DNA from: an uncultured Prevotella sp.
GTDB lineage: Bacteria > Bacteroidota > Bacteroidia > Bacteroidales > Bacteroidaceae
NCBI GenBank assembly: GCA_900316565.1
Contig: ONDK01000002.1
Location: forward strand, 45,226-109,225
DNA: 64,000 nt
Direction of reading: 5' to 3'
In this document: in pieces, positions 43,798 to 52,655 of the stretch
Layout: every line of letters starts with the position of its first letter
Numbering within the stretch: position 1 is the stretch's first letter
Made by a program: the position numbers and the translations under genes
Notes under the pieces: model-generated
The model's database searches: none
Told to the model about the DNA's origin: nothing
The model's input: only the letters and a program-made list of their open reading frames with translations

Positions 43798-43805
43798 CAA
43801 AGATA
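43798..43805 (-). promoter_or_regulatory. -7 box for the envelope cluster
   Basis: TATCTTTG on the minus strand, 27 bases before the DUF6242 start, fits TAnnTTTG. No clear TTTG at the ideal distance. Confidence 0.55.
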
Positions 43806-43920
43806 AGCAGATTTCACTAAAAAGACGGACTTTTCGAGCAATAATTGTGTTTTTATTTAATTAATGTAGGTATTTTAAGGATATTTAGACTGCGGCATGG
43901 TCTCTGGGGATCCTCATCCG

Positions 43921-44148
43921 CTTGCAGGGTGCGGGCCTTGTGGCCGTCCGGTTGAGGGCCTTTGAATTGCGGACGGACGGTTATACTCCTTCGGATTGCG
44001 GACGGCCATACTCCTTCGGATTGCGACGGACGGTCATACTCCTTCGGATTACGGACGGACGGTCATACTCCTTCGGATTGCGGACGGACGGTCATACTCC
44101 TTCGGATTACGGACGGCCCCTAACCCTACCTAGCCGCACCCTGCAGTC
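43921..44148. repeat. MITE-like palindromic element with internal 29-bp array (copy A)
   Basis: The ends are inverted: GCAGGGTGCGG (43924-43934) and CCGCACCCTGC (44135-44145). Inner arms GGCCGTCCG and CGGACGGCC repeat the arrangement. Between them the unit ATACTCCTTCGGATT with its GC-rich flank occurs at 43983, 44008, 44036, 44065 and 44094 (spacings 25, 28, 29 and 29). No protein is credible here. Confidence 0.85.
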
Positions 44149-44177
44149 GGCAGTCTAGGGCCTCAGTATTGCGTGGC

Positions 44178-44213
44178 CTCAAGGGAGACTATTCCCTCAA
44201 GGGAGACTATTCC
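44178..44213. repeat. Tandem 18-bp duplication
   Basis: CTCAAGGGAGACTATTCC occurs twice without spacing (44178-44195, 44196-44213), directly before copy B of the palindromic element. Confidence 0.85.
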
Positions 44214-44214
44214 G

Positions 44215-44331
44215 CTTGCAGGGGCGACCCTTGTGGCCGTCCGGCTAAGGGCCTTCGAATTACGGACGGACGGTTATACTCCTTCGGATTACGGACGGCC
44301 CCTAACCCTACCTAGCCGCGCCCTGCAGTCG
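44215..44331. repeat. MITE-like palindromic element (copy B, single internal unit)
   Basis: It has the same outer and inner arms as copy A (CTTGCAGGGG..., CCTTGTGGCCGTCCGGCTAAGGGCC and CCCCTAACCCTACCTAGCCGCGCCCTGCAGTC) but only one ATACTCCTTCGGATT core. It is therefore probably closer to the basic element. Confidence 0.8.
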
Positions 44332-44770
44332 TCAGTGCGGACAACACATAGCGAACTTGCATTCTTTATTACAAAATCATGTCTGGAAAATTCAACAATC
44401 TAGAAGTTAAAATCACTTAAAAGTAAAGAAAAATACGGAGAATTTGGACTTGATTTGTAAAAGCATAGGTTTTACAAGGTAAAACATATGGTTTTACATC
44501 GCAAAACCACTACACTTACAAAGCATTTTAGCCTTACTTTTTCGGCCAAAAATGGGCTTTTTCGAGCCTTAAAAAATCAACGTTAACATAAGATATTGAT
44601 AGTCAAGGTGATACAAAACGTTCATTTTTCGCGTATTTGACACCGTAATTGCTCGTCGTTCAGAATAATCGAAATATGAAGGGGTTAAATTATCAATTTA
44701 TTTTACATAATTCATGTCTCTGAAGTTACATAACAGCATGAATTATAAGGAATATAAGCGACTTATGCAA
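44332..44770. other. AT-rich non-coding stretch with inverted 8-mers
   Basis: No gene is visible. At 44457-44508 the motifs GTAAAAG, GGTTTTAC, GGTAAAAC, GGTTTTAC and GCAAAACC start at 44457, 44468, 44478, 44490 and 44501, alternating in orientation at 10-12 base steps. The other bases show no clear signal. Confidence 0.6.
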
Positions 44771-44812
44771 ATGTAGGGGTGGGCTTTATGCCCATCCTCC
44801 AAGGGCTTAGGA
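44771..44812. repeat. Dispersed hairpin repeat, copy 1
   Basis: ATGTAGGGGTGGGCTTTAT and the following GCCCATCC form a hairpin (44777-44784 with 44790-44797), followed by TCCAAGGGCTTAGG. A near copy is at 63367-63405. Confidence 0.7.
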
Positions 44813-44839
44813 CGAAACATCTTCCGACAAACGGATACA

Positions 44840-44875
44840 AAAAAGGCCTGTTCCCAAAGAGGAACAAGCCTTTTT
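44840..44875. terminator. Terminator of pckA
   Basis: A 15-bp stem with one mismatch (44840-44854 with 44861-44875) around a 6-base loop. A- and T-runs on each side make it bidirectional; it lies about 80 bases after the pckA stop. Confidence 0.85.
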
Positions 44876-44954
44876 ATTATTGTCATTGGCAGACAGACCA
44901 CGGTATGAAGAAATCATGCCGGAGTGTTGTCCGTTGCCAACCTTATTTTCAAGT

Positions 44955-46571
44955 TTAGAGCTGAGGACCAGCAGCTACCAGAGCCTTACCAGCCTCGTTG
45001 CCCTCATACTTCTTGAAGTTCTTGATGAAGCGTGCAGCAAGATCCTTTGCCTTAGCCTCCCACTCAGAAGCATCCTTGTAAGTGTCGCGTGGGTCGAGGA
45101 TATCCTTGTTTACGCCCTCGAGCTCTGTAGGAACGACGAAATTGAAGTAAGGGATGGTCTTCGTTGGAGCCTTGTCGATCTCGTGGTCGAGGATACGGTC
45201 GATGATGCCACGTGTATCACGGATAGAGATACGCTTGCCGGTACCGTTCCAACCAGTGTTAACCAGATAAGCCTTAGCACCGCTCTTCTCCATGTGGCGT
45301 ACGAGCTCCTCAGCATACTTTGTAGGATGCAGCTCGAGGAATGCCTGACCGAAGCAAGCAGAGAAGGTCGGAGTCGGCTCAGTGATACCGCGCTCTGTAC
45401 CAGCCAGCTTAGCTGTGAAGCCGGAGAGGAAGTAGTACTTTGTCTGCTCAGCGTTCAGGATAGATACTGGAGGCAGTACACCGAAGGCATCAGCGCTCAG
45501 GAAGATAACCTGCTTTGCTGCCGGGCCCTGGCTCTCAGGACGCTGGATGTTCTTGATGTGATAGATAGGATAGCTTACACGAGTGTTCTCGGTAACGCTC
45601 TTATCAGCGAAGTCTACCTTGCCGTTCTCATCAACGGTAACGTTCTCGAGCAGTGCGTCGCGTGTGATAGCGCCGTAGATGTCTGGCTCTGCCTCCTTGT
45701 CGAGGTTGATAACCTTAGCGTAGCAGCCGCCCTCGAGGTTGAACACGCCCTTGTCGTCCCATCCGTGCTCGTCATCACCGATAAGCTTACGCTTAGGATC
45801 GGTAGACAGAGTGGTCTTACCAGTACCAGAGAGACCGAAGAAGATTGCGGTGTTCTCACCGTTCATGTCGGTGTTTGCAGAGCAGTGCATGGAAGCGATG
45901 CCGCGAAGAGGCAAGAAGTAGTTCTGCATAGAGAACATACCCTTCTTCATCTCACCACCATACCATGTGTTGATGATAACCTGCTCCTTGCTTGTTACGT
46001 TGAAGACGACAGCGGTCTCAGAGTGCAGACCGAGCTCCTTCCAATTATCTACCTTTGCCTTAGAAGCATTGTAAACGATGAAGTCAGGCTCCTGCTCGAA
46101 GTCAGCAGTAGTCTTCGGACGGATGAACATATTTGTTACGAAGTGAGCCTGCCAAGCCACCTCAACGATGAAGCGAACCTTCATGCGGGTGTCACGGTGT
46201 GTGCCGCAGAAACCATCAACGACATACAGCTTCTTGTTCGACAGCTCTTCGAGAGCAATCTTCTTAACGGCTTTCCAAGTCTCCTTAGAAGCGCGGTGGT
46301 TATCGTTGTGGTATTCCTCAGAATCCCACCATACAGTGTCGTGAGAAGTCTCATCGTCGACGATGAACTTATCCTTAGGAGAACGTCCTGTGTAGATACC
46401 GGTCATGCAGTTTACTGCACCCAGCTCTGTCTCCTGACACTTGTCGTAGCCCTCAAGACCTTCCTTGGTCTCTTCGTTGAACAGCACCTCGTAAGAAGGA
46501 TTGTACAGAACCTCAGCAGTACCTGTCTGGATTCCATAGTTTGCTAAAACTGATTTGTCAAACTTTGCCAT
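44955..46571 (-). CDS. pckA: Phosphoenolpyruvate carboxykinase (ATP)
   Basis: A 538-residue enzyme; in succinate-forming Bacteroidota it works mainly in the carboxylating direction, making oxaloacetate and ATP from PEP and CO2. The P-loop GLSGTGKT is at residues 246-253, preceded by [17 protein letters not shown] and followed by [24 protein letters not shown] with the metal-binding Asp. [10 protein letters not shown] is at about 60-69 and [12 protein letters not shown] follows later. This is the ATP-using family (no GTP-type motifs). The gene stands alone: -7 box upstream, strong terminator downstream. Confidence 0.97.
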   Translation of the reverse strand: MAKFDKSVLANYGIQTGTAEVLYNPSYEVLFNEETKEGLEGYDKCQETELGAVNCMTGIYTGRSPKDKFIVDDETSHDTVWWDSEEYHNDNHRASKETWKAVKKIALEELSNKKLYVVDGFCGTHRDTRMKVRFIVEVAWQAHFVTNMFIRPKTTADFEQEPDFIVYNASKAKVDNWKELGLHSETAVVFNVTSKEQVIINTWYGGEMKKGMFSMQNYFLPLRGIASMHCSANTDMNGENTAIFFGLSGTGKTTLSTDPKRKLIGDDEHGWDDKGVFNLEGGCYAKVINLDKEAEPDIYGAITRDALLENVTVDENGKVDFADKSVTENTRVSYPIYHIKNIQRPESQGPAAKQVIFLSADAFGVLPPVSILNAEQTKYYFLSGFTAKLAGTERGITEPTPTFSACFGQAFLELHPTKYAEELVRHMEKSGAKAYLVNTGWNGTGKRISIRDTRGIIDRILDHEIDKAPTKTIPYFNFVVPTELEGVNKDILDPRDTYKDASEWEAKAKDLAARFIKNFKKYEGNEAGKALVAAGPQL

Positions 46572-46900
46572 TTCTTGTAAATGTATTTTAAAAGTTGTTG
46601 TTTATAATCTGTCCATTTAGATGCAAAGGTAACAAAAACAAAATGTTTCGCCATGCCAGATTGATTTTTTTTATTGCGATTAAAGTCTTTTTAGGTTAAA
46701 GATTATGAAAACAATGTTCCGAAAGACATAATTGCAAGATGCACTTTGCAAAACTATAAGGTGAATATCGACCGGCTCAGGGACAAAAATACAATAAAAG
46801 GCAAGTCAGCAACATGTAAAGCGAATTGTCGTTTGCTTGTATTTTTTCCGGAAATTTTGACATAACACCGCAAAAAATGTAAGGAAAAAGTTGTTTTTCT
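46572..46900. other. Intergenic region between divergent pckA and upp
   Basis: The minus strand has a TACCTTTG -7 box for pckA at 46624-46631, 53 bases before its start. From 46640 to 46900 the DNA is AT-rich and shows no gene or clear repeat. Confidence 0.6.
46624..46631 (-). promoter_or_regulatory. -7 box for pckA
   Basis: TACCTTTG on the minus strand matches TAnnTTTG; a -33 TTTG at the ideal distance is not evident. Confidence 0.6.
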
Positions 46901-46931
46901 TTTGCCGTCTCGGACTATTGAGTTAATTTTG
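46901..46931 (+). promoter_or_regulatory. Promoter of upp
   Basis: TTTG at 46901-46904 and TAATTTTG at 46924-46931 with exactly 19 bases between, 29 bases before the ATG. This is a near-ideal Bacteroidota promoter. Confidence 0.85.
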
Positions 46932-46959
46932 CAGCATAAAAATTAAACTAAATCACAGA

Positions 46960-47619
46960 ATGGAAGTAATCGACTTATCGAAAGAAAACAGCATCATAGG
47001 CCAGTACATGGCTGAAATTCGCGACAAGGACTATCAGAAGAACCGTCTTCTTTTCCGCAACAACATACGCCGCATCGGTGAGTATGAGGCCTTCGAGATA
47101 TCGAAGACCCTCAACTACGAGTCGCACAATGTAGCCACACCGCTGGGAATATCCAGCGTGAACATCCCTTCTGACAAGATAGTTCTTGCCACCATCTTCC
47201 GTGCCGGACTGCCGTTCCACGAGGGCTTCCTCAATGTCTTCGACCATGCTGGTAACGCCTTCGTATCGGCCTACCGTGAATACAAGGACAAAGAGCATCA
47301 TGAGGTCGGCATCCACGTGGAATACCTCGCCACACCAAGCATCGACGAGAAGACACTTATCATCGCAGACCCCATGCTCGCCACGGGTGGCAGCATGGAA
47401 CTGGGCTATAAGGCGTTCCTGACAAAGGGCACACCACGCCGCATACACGTCTGCTGTGTCATTGCCACGCCACAGGGCATCGACCATATCAAGGCGTCAC
47501 TGCCCGAAGACAAGACCACTATCTGGTGCGCAGCCATAGACCCGGGGATGAACGAGCATAAATACATTGTTCCGGGCTTCGGTGATGCCGGCGACCTGTG
47601 CTATGGAGACAAGCTATAG
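46960..47619 (+). CDS. upp: Uracil phosphoribosyltransferase
   Basis: A 219-residue salvage enzyme that converts uracil and PRPP to UMP. The PRPP-binding loop is IIADPMLATGGS (134-145); other blocks are LATIFRAGLPFHEGFL and the uracil-binding IVPGFGDAGDLCYGDKL end. It is the usual homotetramer-type UPRT in length. It is monocistronic, with an ideal promoter upstream and a hairpin just after the stop. Confidence 0.95.
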   Translation: MEVIDLSKENSIIGQYMAEIRDKDYQKNRLLFRNNIRRIGEYEAFEISKTLNYESHNVATPLGISSVNIPSDKIVLATIFRAGLPFHEGFLNVFDHAGNAFVSAYREYKDKEHHEVGIHVEYLATPSIDEKTLIIADPMLATGGSMELGYKAFLTKGTPRRIHVCCVIATPQGIDHIKASLPEDKTTIWCAAIDPGMNEHKYIVPGFGDAGDLCYGDKL

Positions 47620-47638
47620 CCAGAAGCCGTAGCTAACA

Positions 47639-47672
47639 ATAAGGGCAAGACTAAGAATAGCCTTGCCCTTAT
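47639..47672. terminator. Hairpin between upp and korB
   Basis: ATAAGGGCAAG (47639-47649) pairs with CTTGCCCTTAT (47662-47672). There is no good T-run on either side, so it is only a weak terminator candidate for the convergent genes. Confidence 0.6.
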
Positions 47673-47694
47673 CGGAATATCAAGGGAAGCTGAG

Positions 47695-48744
47695 TCATTT
47701 CACCTCCCATATATCGTTAGTCTCCAAGAGCTCCATGAAGTTATGGTAGCTCTTTTTTTGTTTCACCTCCTCTATCTGTGCGTTGACAGCCTCATCATAT
47801 GTGGGAGCCTGCACGTCGCGGATGACACCCAAGGCAACAGGAAAGCCATGTTCATTGTCCATCATAGCCAGTTTCATCTGTAATGTGTTGTCCTCACAGT
47901 GCGCGTCATGCACTAGGATGTCGTCAAGTGTTACACCATTCTCGCCAATCCTCACTACCTTCAGGCCAAAGCCCTCCTGCATAAGGCCGAACTCATTATG
48001 TTCGCCGAAGACCAGGGGCTTGCCATGTTCCACATAGATGGCATTCTTTTTCCGTCCATCACTGGTATAGATGGGTGCGTAGGCTCCATTATTGAATATC
48101 ATGCAGTTCTGAAGTATCTCCACCACCGATGACCCTTTGTGATAGTAAGCAGCCTTAAGGACGTCGACGGTGTGGTGCGTATCGCTCGCCACGGCCCTCG
48201 CAAAGAAATGTCCGCGGGCACCAAAGCAGAGCTCGGCGGGACGGAACGGGTCCTCCACAGTACCGTAAGGACTCGATTTAGATACAAAGCCGCGCGGCGA
48301 TGTCGGCGAATACTGACCTTTCGTAAGACCGTAGATGCGGTTGTTGAGCAATATCATATTGATGTCGATATTGCGGCGGTTGGCATGAATGAAGTGGTTA
48401 CCGCCAATGGCAAGGCCGTCGCCGTCGCCACTTATCTGCCAAACGGCAAGCTTCGGGTTCACGACCTTGGCACCGGTGGCTATCGCCGCCGCACGGCCGT
48501 GGACAGTCTGCATGGCATAGGTATTCATATAGTACGGCAGTCGGCTTGAGCAGCCTATTCCGGATATCACAGCCGTGTCGCAGGTGGGCACTCCTATCTC
48601 CGCCATAGCCTTCTGCAACGATGCCAGAAAGGAATGGTCACCGCAACCCGGGCACCAACGGGGGCGTCCTTTCTTGAAGGAAGCCTCAGAGAGACAGTCC
48701 TGCCGGGAGGAGGTCATATTATTTTGTATGCTGTCTGTTATCAT
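47695..48744 (-). CDS. korB: 2-oxoacid:ferredoxin oxidoreductase, beta subunit
   Basis: A 349-residue TPP-binding subunit that, with KorA, interconverts 2-oxoglutarate (or another 2-oxoacid), CoA and ferredoxin. The N-terminal RPRWCPGCGDHSFLASLQKA and VISGIGCSSRLPYYMNTY, and the TPP/Mg motif GDGDGLAIGGNHFIHANRRNIDINMILLNNRIYGLTKGQYSPTS, identify the family. It lies 56 bases after korA. The substrate (2-oxoglutarate versus pyruvate or branched-chain) is inferred from the two-subunit layout and could be wrong. Confidence 0.92.
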   Translation of the reverse strand: MITDSIQNNMTSSRQDCLSEASFKKGRPRWCPGCGDHSFLASLQKAMAEIGVPTCDTAVISGIGCSSRLPYYMNTYAMQTVHGRAAAIATGAKVVNPKLAVWQISGDGDGLAIGGNHFIHANRRNIDINMILLNNRIYGLTKGQYSPTSPRGFVSKSSPYGTVEDPFRPAELCFGARGHFFARAVASDTHHTVDVLKAAYYHKGSSVVEILQNCMIFNNGAYAPIYTSDGRKKNAIYVEHGKPLVFGEHNEFGLMQEGFGLKVVRIGENGVTLDDILVHDAHCEDNTLQMKLAMMDNEHGFPVALGVIRDVQAPTYDEAVNAQIEEVKQKKSYHNFMELLETNDIWEVK

Positions 48745-48800
48745 AGTATATCGTTTTTCTTTTATTAAAAGGTTTCTGTCGCGATGGTTGACACCGCGTT

Positions 48801-50687
48801 CTACTGTTCACTGCCATCACACGCAGGGCATGGGGCATCGAGGACAGAGCGCATCCTCTCCACAAGGTTCTCAACCTTAAACGGCTGTCCTTTCACCTCA
48901 TTGAACTGATAAGGTTTGAAGTCGTCGACCTTGGCACGCAGATATGCGGCAAACTGTCCGAGGTTCTGCTCACAGACGATGACTTTCTTATAATGGTGAA
49001 GGACGTCGGCCGTGTTCCTTGGCAGCGGGTTTATGAACTCGAAATGAGCCAGGGCCACACGGTAGTCCTCGGCCCTGAGCACCTGCATGGCACTATAGAG
49101 ATGTCCGAAGGTACCGCCCCACCCCACTATCAGCAAGTCGGCATCGGTGGCATCACCGAGGACCTGCACGTTAGGCACCTCTATCCTCTCCACCTTCTCA
49201 CGACGCAGACGGACCATACGGTCGTGGTTCTCCGGGTTGTTTGATATCTCGCCGGTTGCCGGGTCTTTCTCCAGTCCACCGATGATATGCTCAAAGCCGG
49301 GAGTACCCGGGACGGCCCAGTAGCGTGCTCCGTTCTCAGCATCGCGACAATAAGGCGTATAGTGGCCCGCCATTTCCTTCGGGGCATAGTGCGGATGTAT
49401 CGCTCCTATCTGTCCTTTCTCCGGCAGTCGCCATGCTGCGGAGCCGTTGGCAATGAACGCATCGCTGAGAAGGACCACTGGTGTTACGTGCTCCACGGCA
49501 ATCTTACAAGCCCAGTAGGCGGCACTGAAGCAGTCGGTGGGACTCTTGGGGGCGACGACCGGCATTGGGCTCTCGCCGTTTCTGCCGTAGAGGACCTGCA
49601 GGAGGTCGGTCTGCTCGGCTTTCGTGGGCAGTCCCGTGGAGGGTCCTCCGCGCTGCACATCGATGACAACGAGTGGCAGCTCGTCCATCACGGCGAGGTT
49701 CATGGTCTCCGACTTCAGGCAAATACCCGGTCCCGACGTTGATGTTACTCCCAAAGCACCGGCAAAGCTGGCACCGATGGCAGAGGCACAAGCGGCCAGC
49801 TCGTCCTCAGCCTGTACGGTGATGACGCCCAACGACTTGTGTTTCGCGAGTTCATGGAGGATGTCCGTGGCGGGGGTTATAGGATAGGAGCCCAGGTAAA
49901 GGCGCAGACCGGCAGCCTCAGCGGCGGCAATAAGGCCGTAGGCAGTGGCTTTGTTGCCGGTAACGTCCATGTATCTGCCCGGGTGTTTCTTGTGTGTCTC
50001 AATACGGTAGGTCGCCGGCACCGAGGCTTGTGTGTGCTCACAGTAGTGCCATCCGGCCTCCAGGACGGCTATATTGGCCTCCGCGACCATCGGCTTCCTG
50101 GCAAATTTCTTCCTCAGGAATTCACGTGCAACCTCCAGGCGGCGGTTGAAAAGCCAGCAGACGATGCCCAAGGCGAACATATTACGGCTCTTGAGCTTTG
50201 CCTTATTGTCGAGGTCCGTGTCCTTAAGGGCCTCCTTGACCATCTGCGTTATAGGACAGGCGACGACATGATCGGCGTCGATGCCAAGCTCACAGAGGTA
50301 GTCGTCGGTATTATACTGCGCCTTCCTGAGGTCAGCCACCTTAAAGCTGTCGGTGTCTATGATTATCGTGGCGGTCTTCTTGGCGTTTTTTATCTGTGTC
50401 TTCAGGGCCGCGGCATTCATTGCTACAAGCACATCGCATTTGTCGCCGGGTGTGAGCACCTCGTCAACATCGTCGCCAATATGCACCTGATAGCCGCTGA
50501 CACCTGTCAGCGAGCCCTGCGGAGCACGTATGTCGGCCGGATAGTCGGGAAAGGTGGAGATGCCGTTGCCCTCTGTGGCTGATATCGTTGAGAAGATGTT
50601 TCCGGCAAGCTGCATGCCATCACCGGAATCACCGGAGAAGCGGACGACCACTTCTTTCAGTTCTTTTACTGCTACTTCTTCTGCCAT
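48801..50687 (-). CDS. korA: 2-oxoacid:acceptor oxidoreductase, alpha subunit (gamma-alpha fusion)
   Basis: A 628-residue subunit in which the gamma domain (about residues 10-190, VVRFSGDSGDGMQLAGNIFSTISATEG, CDVLVAMNAAALKTQIKNAKK) is fused to the alpha domain (YLGSYPITPATDILHELAKH, VQAEDELAACASAIGASFAGALGVTSTSGPG, VDVQRGGPSTGLPTKAEQTDLLQVLYGRNGE). The C-terminal domain has GDATDADLLIVGWGGTFGHLYSAMQVL and VIVCEQNLGQFAAYLR. This is the KorA layout. It has an ideal promoter upstream and is translated before korB. Confidence 0.93.
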   Translation of the reverse strand: MAEEVAVKELKEVVVRFSGDSGDGMQLAGNIFSTISATEGNGISTFPDYPADIRAPQGSLTGVSGYQVHIGDDVDEVLTPGDKCDVLVAMNAAALKTQIKNAKKTATIIIDTDSFKVADLRKAQYNTDDYLCELGIDADHVVACPITQMVKEALKDTDLDNKAKLKSRNMFALGIVCWLFNRRLEVAREFLRKKFARKPMVAEANIAVLEAGWHYCEHTQASVPATYRIETHKKHPGRYMDVTGNKATAYGLIAAAEAAGLRLYLGSYPITPATDILHELAKHKSLGVITVQAEDELAACASAIGASFAGALGVTSTSGPGICLKSETMNLAVMDELPLVVIDVQRGGPSTGLPTKAEQTDLLQVLYGRNGESPMPVVAPKSPTDCFSAAYWACKIAVEHVTPVVLLSDAFIANGSAAWRLPEKGQIGAIHPHYAPKEMAGHYTPYCRDAENGARYWAVPGTPGFEHIIGGLEKDPATGEISNNPENHDRMVRLRREKVERIEVPNVQVLGDATDADLLIVGWGGTFGHLYSAMQVLRAEDYRVALAHFEFINPLPRNTADVLHHYKKVIVCEQNLGQFAAYLRAKVDDFKPYQFNEVKGQPFKVENLVERMRSVLDAPCPACDGSEQ

Positions 50688-50721
50688 AATCGTTTAAGTA
50701 TTGTAATAGTCCTTTATTTCG

Positions 50722-50752
50722 CAAAAGTAATGAGATTTTTTCAATTATCAAA
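50722..50752 (-). promoter_or_regulatory. Promoter of korAB
   Basis: On the minus strand TTTG (50749-50752) and TACTTTTG (50722-50729) are separated by exactly 19 bases, about 35 bases upstream of the korA start. Confidence 0.78.
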
Positions 50753-50763
50753 TTTTTACGCAA

Positions 50764-50809
50764 TGAAAAACCGGCAAGAGGTTCTAAAGCAAGAAGAACC
50801 TTCGCCGGT
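50764..50809 (-). terminator. Terminator of the nucleoside kinase gene
   Basis: ACCGGC...AGGTTCT (50770-50785) pairs with AGAACCT...GCCGGT (50795-50809), a small internal loop between the helices, followed on the minus strand by TTTTT. It lies 10 bases after the kinase stop. Confidence 0.82.
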
Positions 50810-50818
50810 AATGGAAAA

Positions 50819-52480
50819 TCAATATTTAAACGAGCTGCCGCCAAGGAACTCACGCAGCAGACTGGTTGGTGGCAGGGAACGGGCGGGCATCGGATGGATG
50901 TAGCTGAGGAACTTCCGCAGACGATATGCCTCGGAATACTCGTCGCAGTTCTCCGGGACAAGCTCCAGGACGGGCTCTGCCTGTTGCTTGATGACGGCAA
51001 GTTCGAAGAGCATGGCGGTGTTGAACATCACATCGGCATTCTCCTGGTAAGGGAATATCCACTTGTTCTCACCCTTGCGGACGCTCGGCCAGCGGTGGAT
51101 GGTGTCGCGTGCGCTGGCTCCGCGGTACTTATAGTCGCGGATTATACGGCGAAGGAGACGGTTGTCGGTAGTGGGTATGTAGTTGTGGTCGTCGAGGAGG
51201 ATGGTCGTCAGGGCCGAGATGTAGACCTTAAACTTCTTATCGTCGGGTATCTGGGCCGTCAGCTCGGGGTTGAGGGCATGGATACCTTCCATCACCAGAA
51301 CCTGATCATCGGCGAGACGAAGCCTCTTTCCACTCTTCTTGGAGGTACCACTCTGGAAGTCATACTTAGGAAGTTCTATCTCCTCTCCGCGGAAAAGGGC
51401 CTGCAGCTGTTCGTTGATGAGCGGAAGGTTGAGGGCGTAGATGCTCTCATAGTCGAGTTCCCCGTTCTCATCCTTCGGTGTCTTCTGCCTGTCGACAAAG
51501 TAATCGTCAAGGGAGATTTGCACAGGGCGGATACCGTTGGTGAGCAACTGGATGGACAGGCGCTTGCAGAACGTGGTTTTTCCGGATGAGGACGGACCGG
51601 CGATGAGCACCACACGGGTGCCCTTACGGTTGGCGATGGTGTCGGCGATCTGCGATATCTTCTTCTCCTGAAGGGCCTCCGAGACGTTTATCATATCGGT
51701 GGCAAGGCCGTTCTCCACGGCTTCATTGAAGTCGCCGACGGTCTGTATGCCCATAATCTTCTGCCAGCGGTGGTGCTCCTTGAAGATGTCGAACATCTTG
51801 TCCTGCCGGATAAGTGCTCCCAACCTCGACGGGTCTTTCCTGTCGGGGATGCGAAGAAGTATGCCGTCATAATACTTCTCGACGCCGAAAAGATAAATAT
51901 ACTTGGTGTTGGTGAGCAGCGAACCGTAGTAGTAATCCACATAGTCGTCAATCTTATAATATGTGGTGTACAGCTTGCCGGCACTCTTCAGGAGCTTCAC
52001 CTTGGCCTTGTCGCCTTTCTCCTCAAACATCTTTATGGCATCCTCCGTAGGCACCACGTAGCGGCGTATAGGCATCTTGGCATTGACAATCTCCTGCATG
52101 CGGTTGCGGATCTTGTCCACATCCTCCAGACCTACCGGATGACCTAGGTCGAGGTTGCAGTAATATCCGTTGGAGACGGGGATGTCTATGACCACACTCG
52201 ACTTAGGATAGAGGTCGTGAACGGCCTTGCAAAGGACAAAGAAAAGTGAGCGGGTATAGTTGCGCAGACCACTGGATGTATGCAAGTCGACAAACTCCAA
52301 GTCCTTACTATTATATAATCTGTAATGTAGTCCCTCAACGACATTGTTCACCTTGCAGCTCACCGGTCCATAGTCCATTTTCAATCCGGTAAGAGAAAAA
52401 ATTTCAGAAAGTGTGCTTCCGATTGGGACGTTTATAGTTTTTTTATTATTTTTGCAACGTATTTGTATTAACTGTTTCAT
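50819..52480 (-). CDS. TGS-domain nucleoside (uridine) kinase
   Basis: A 553-residue protein in which a TGS-like domain (MKQLIQIRCKNNKKTINVPIGSTLSEIFSLTGL), a threonyl-tRNA-synthetase-like second-additional-domain region (about 60-200) and a phosphoribulokinase/uridine-kinase domain (from about 270) are joined. The P-loop GPSSSGKTTF follows RKGTRVVLIA; VQISLDDYFVDR, YESIYALNLPLINEQLQALF and the lid region RLLRRIIRDYKYRG complete the kinase. This fusion is common in Bacteroidota and is annotated as nucleoside kinase. Start: MKQLIQIRC at 52480; 52513 (MTCLLNIIVTQ) is possible since the promoter lies further upstream. Confidence 0.9.
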   Translation of the reverse strand: MKQLIQIRCKNNKKTINVPIGSTLSEIFSLTGLKMDYGPVSCKVNNVVEGLHYRLYNSKDLEFVDLHTSSGLRNYTRSLFFVLCKAVHDLYPKSSVVIDIPVSNGYYCNLDLGHPVGLEDVDKIRNRMQEIVNAKMPIRRYVVPTEDAIKMFEEKGDKAKVKLLKSAGKLYTTYYKIDDYVDYYYGSLLTNTKYIYLFGVEKYYDGILLRIPDRKDPSRLGALIRQDKMFDIFKEHHRWQKIMGIQTVGDFNEAVENGLATDMINVSEALQEKKISQIADTIANRKGTRVVLIAGPSSSGKTTFCKRLSIQLLTNGIRPVQISLDDYFVDRQKTPKDENGELDYESIYALNLPLINEQLQALFRGEEIELPKYDFQSGTSKKSGKRLRLADDQVLVMEGIHALNPELTAQIPDDKKFKVYISALTTILLDDHNYIPTTDNRLLRRIIRDYKYRGASARDTIHRWPSVRKGENKWIFPYQENADVMFNTAMLFELAVIKQQAEPVLELVPENCDEYSEAYRLRKFLSYIHPMPARSLPPTSLLREFLGGSSFKY

Positions 52481-52560
52481 TTGTGTTACGATTATGTTTA
52501 ACAAACAAGTCATTCAGAATCGCTTACCATCAATATAGATGGAAGGTAGATACATAGTAC

Positions 52561-52592
52561 AAAGATACAATAAATCCGTAAAACAGACAAAG
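52561..52592 (-). promoter_or_regulatory. Promoter of the nucleoside kinase gene
   Basis: On the minus strand TTTG (52589-52592) and TATCTTTG (52561-52568) are 20 bases apart, 48-80 bases before the possible start codons. Confidence 0.75.
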
Positions 52593-52655
52593 AAAAGGCG
52601 ACAAGATTTTGTGTAAAAATCCTAACAAGAACATAACAAAAGAAAAAATATCAAT

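Noticed and set aside
43922-44403. Two frames inside the palindromic repeats (78 and 76 codons)
   Set aside because: They share the repeated YTPSDYGRP sequence because they translate the DNA repeat; no start context.
44880-46547. 555-codon plus-strand frame opposite pckA
   Set aside because: The minus-strand pckA is complete with P-loop and metal site; the opposite frame has no known pattern.
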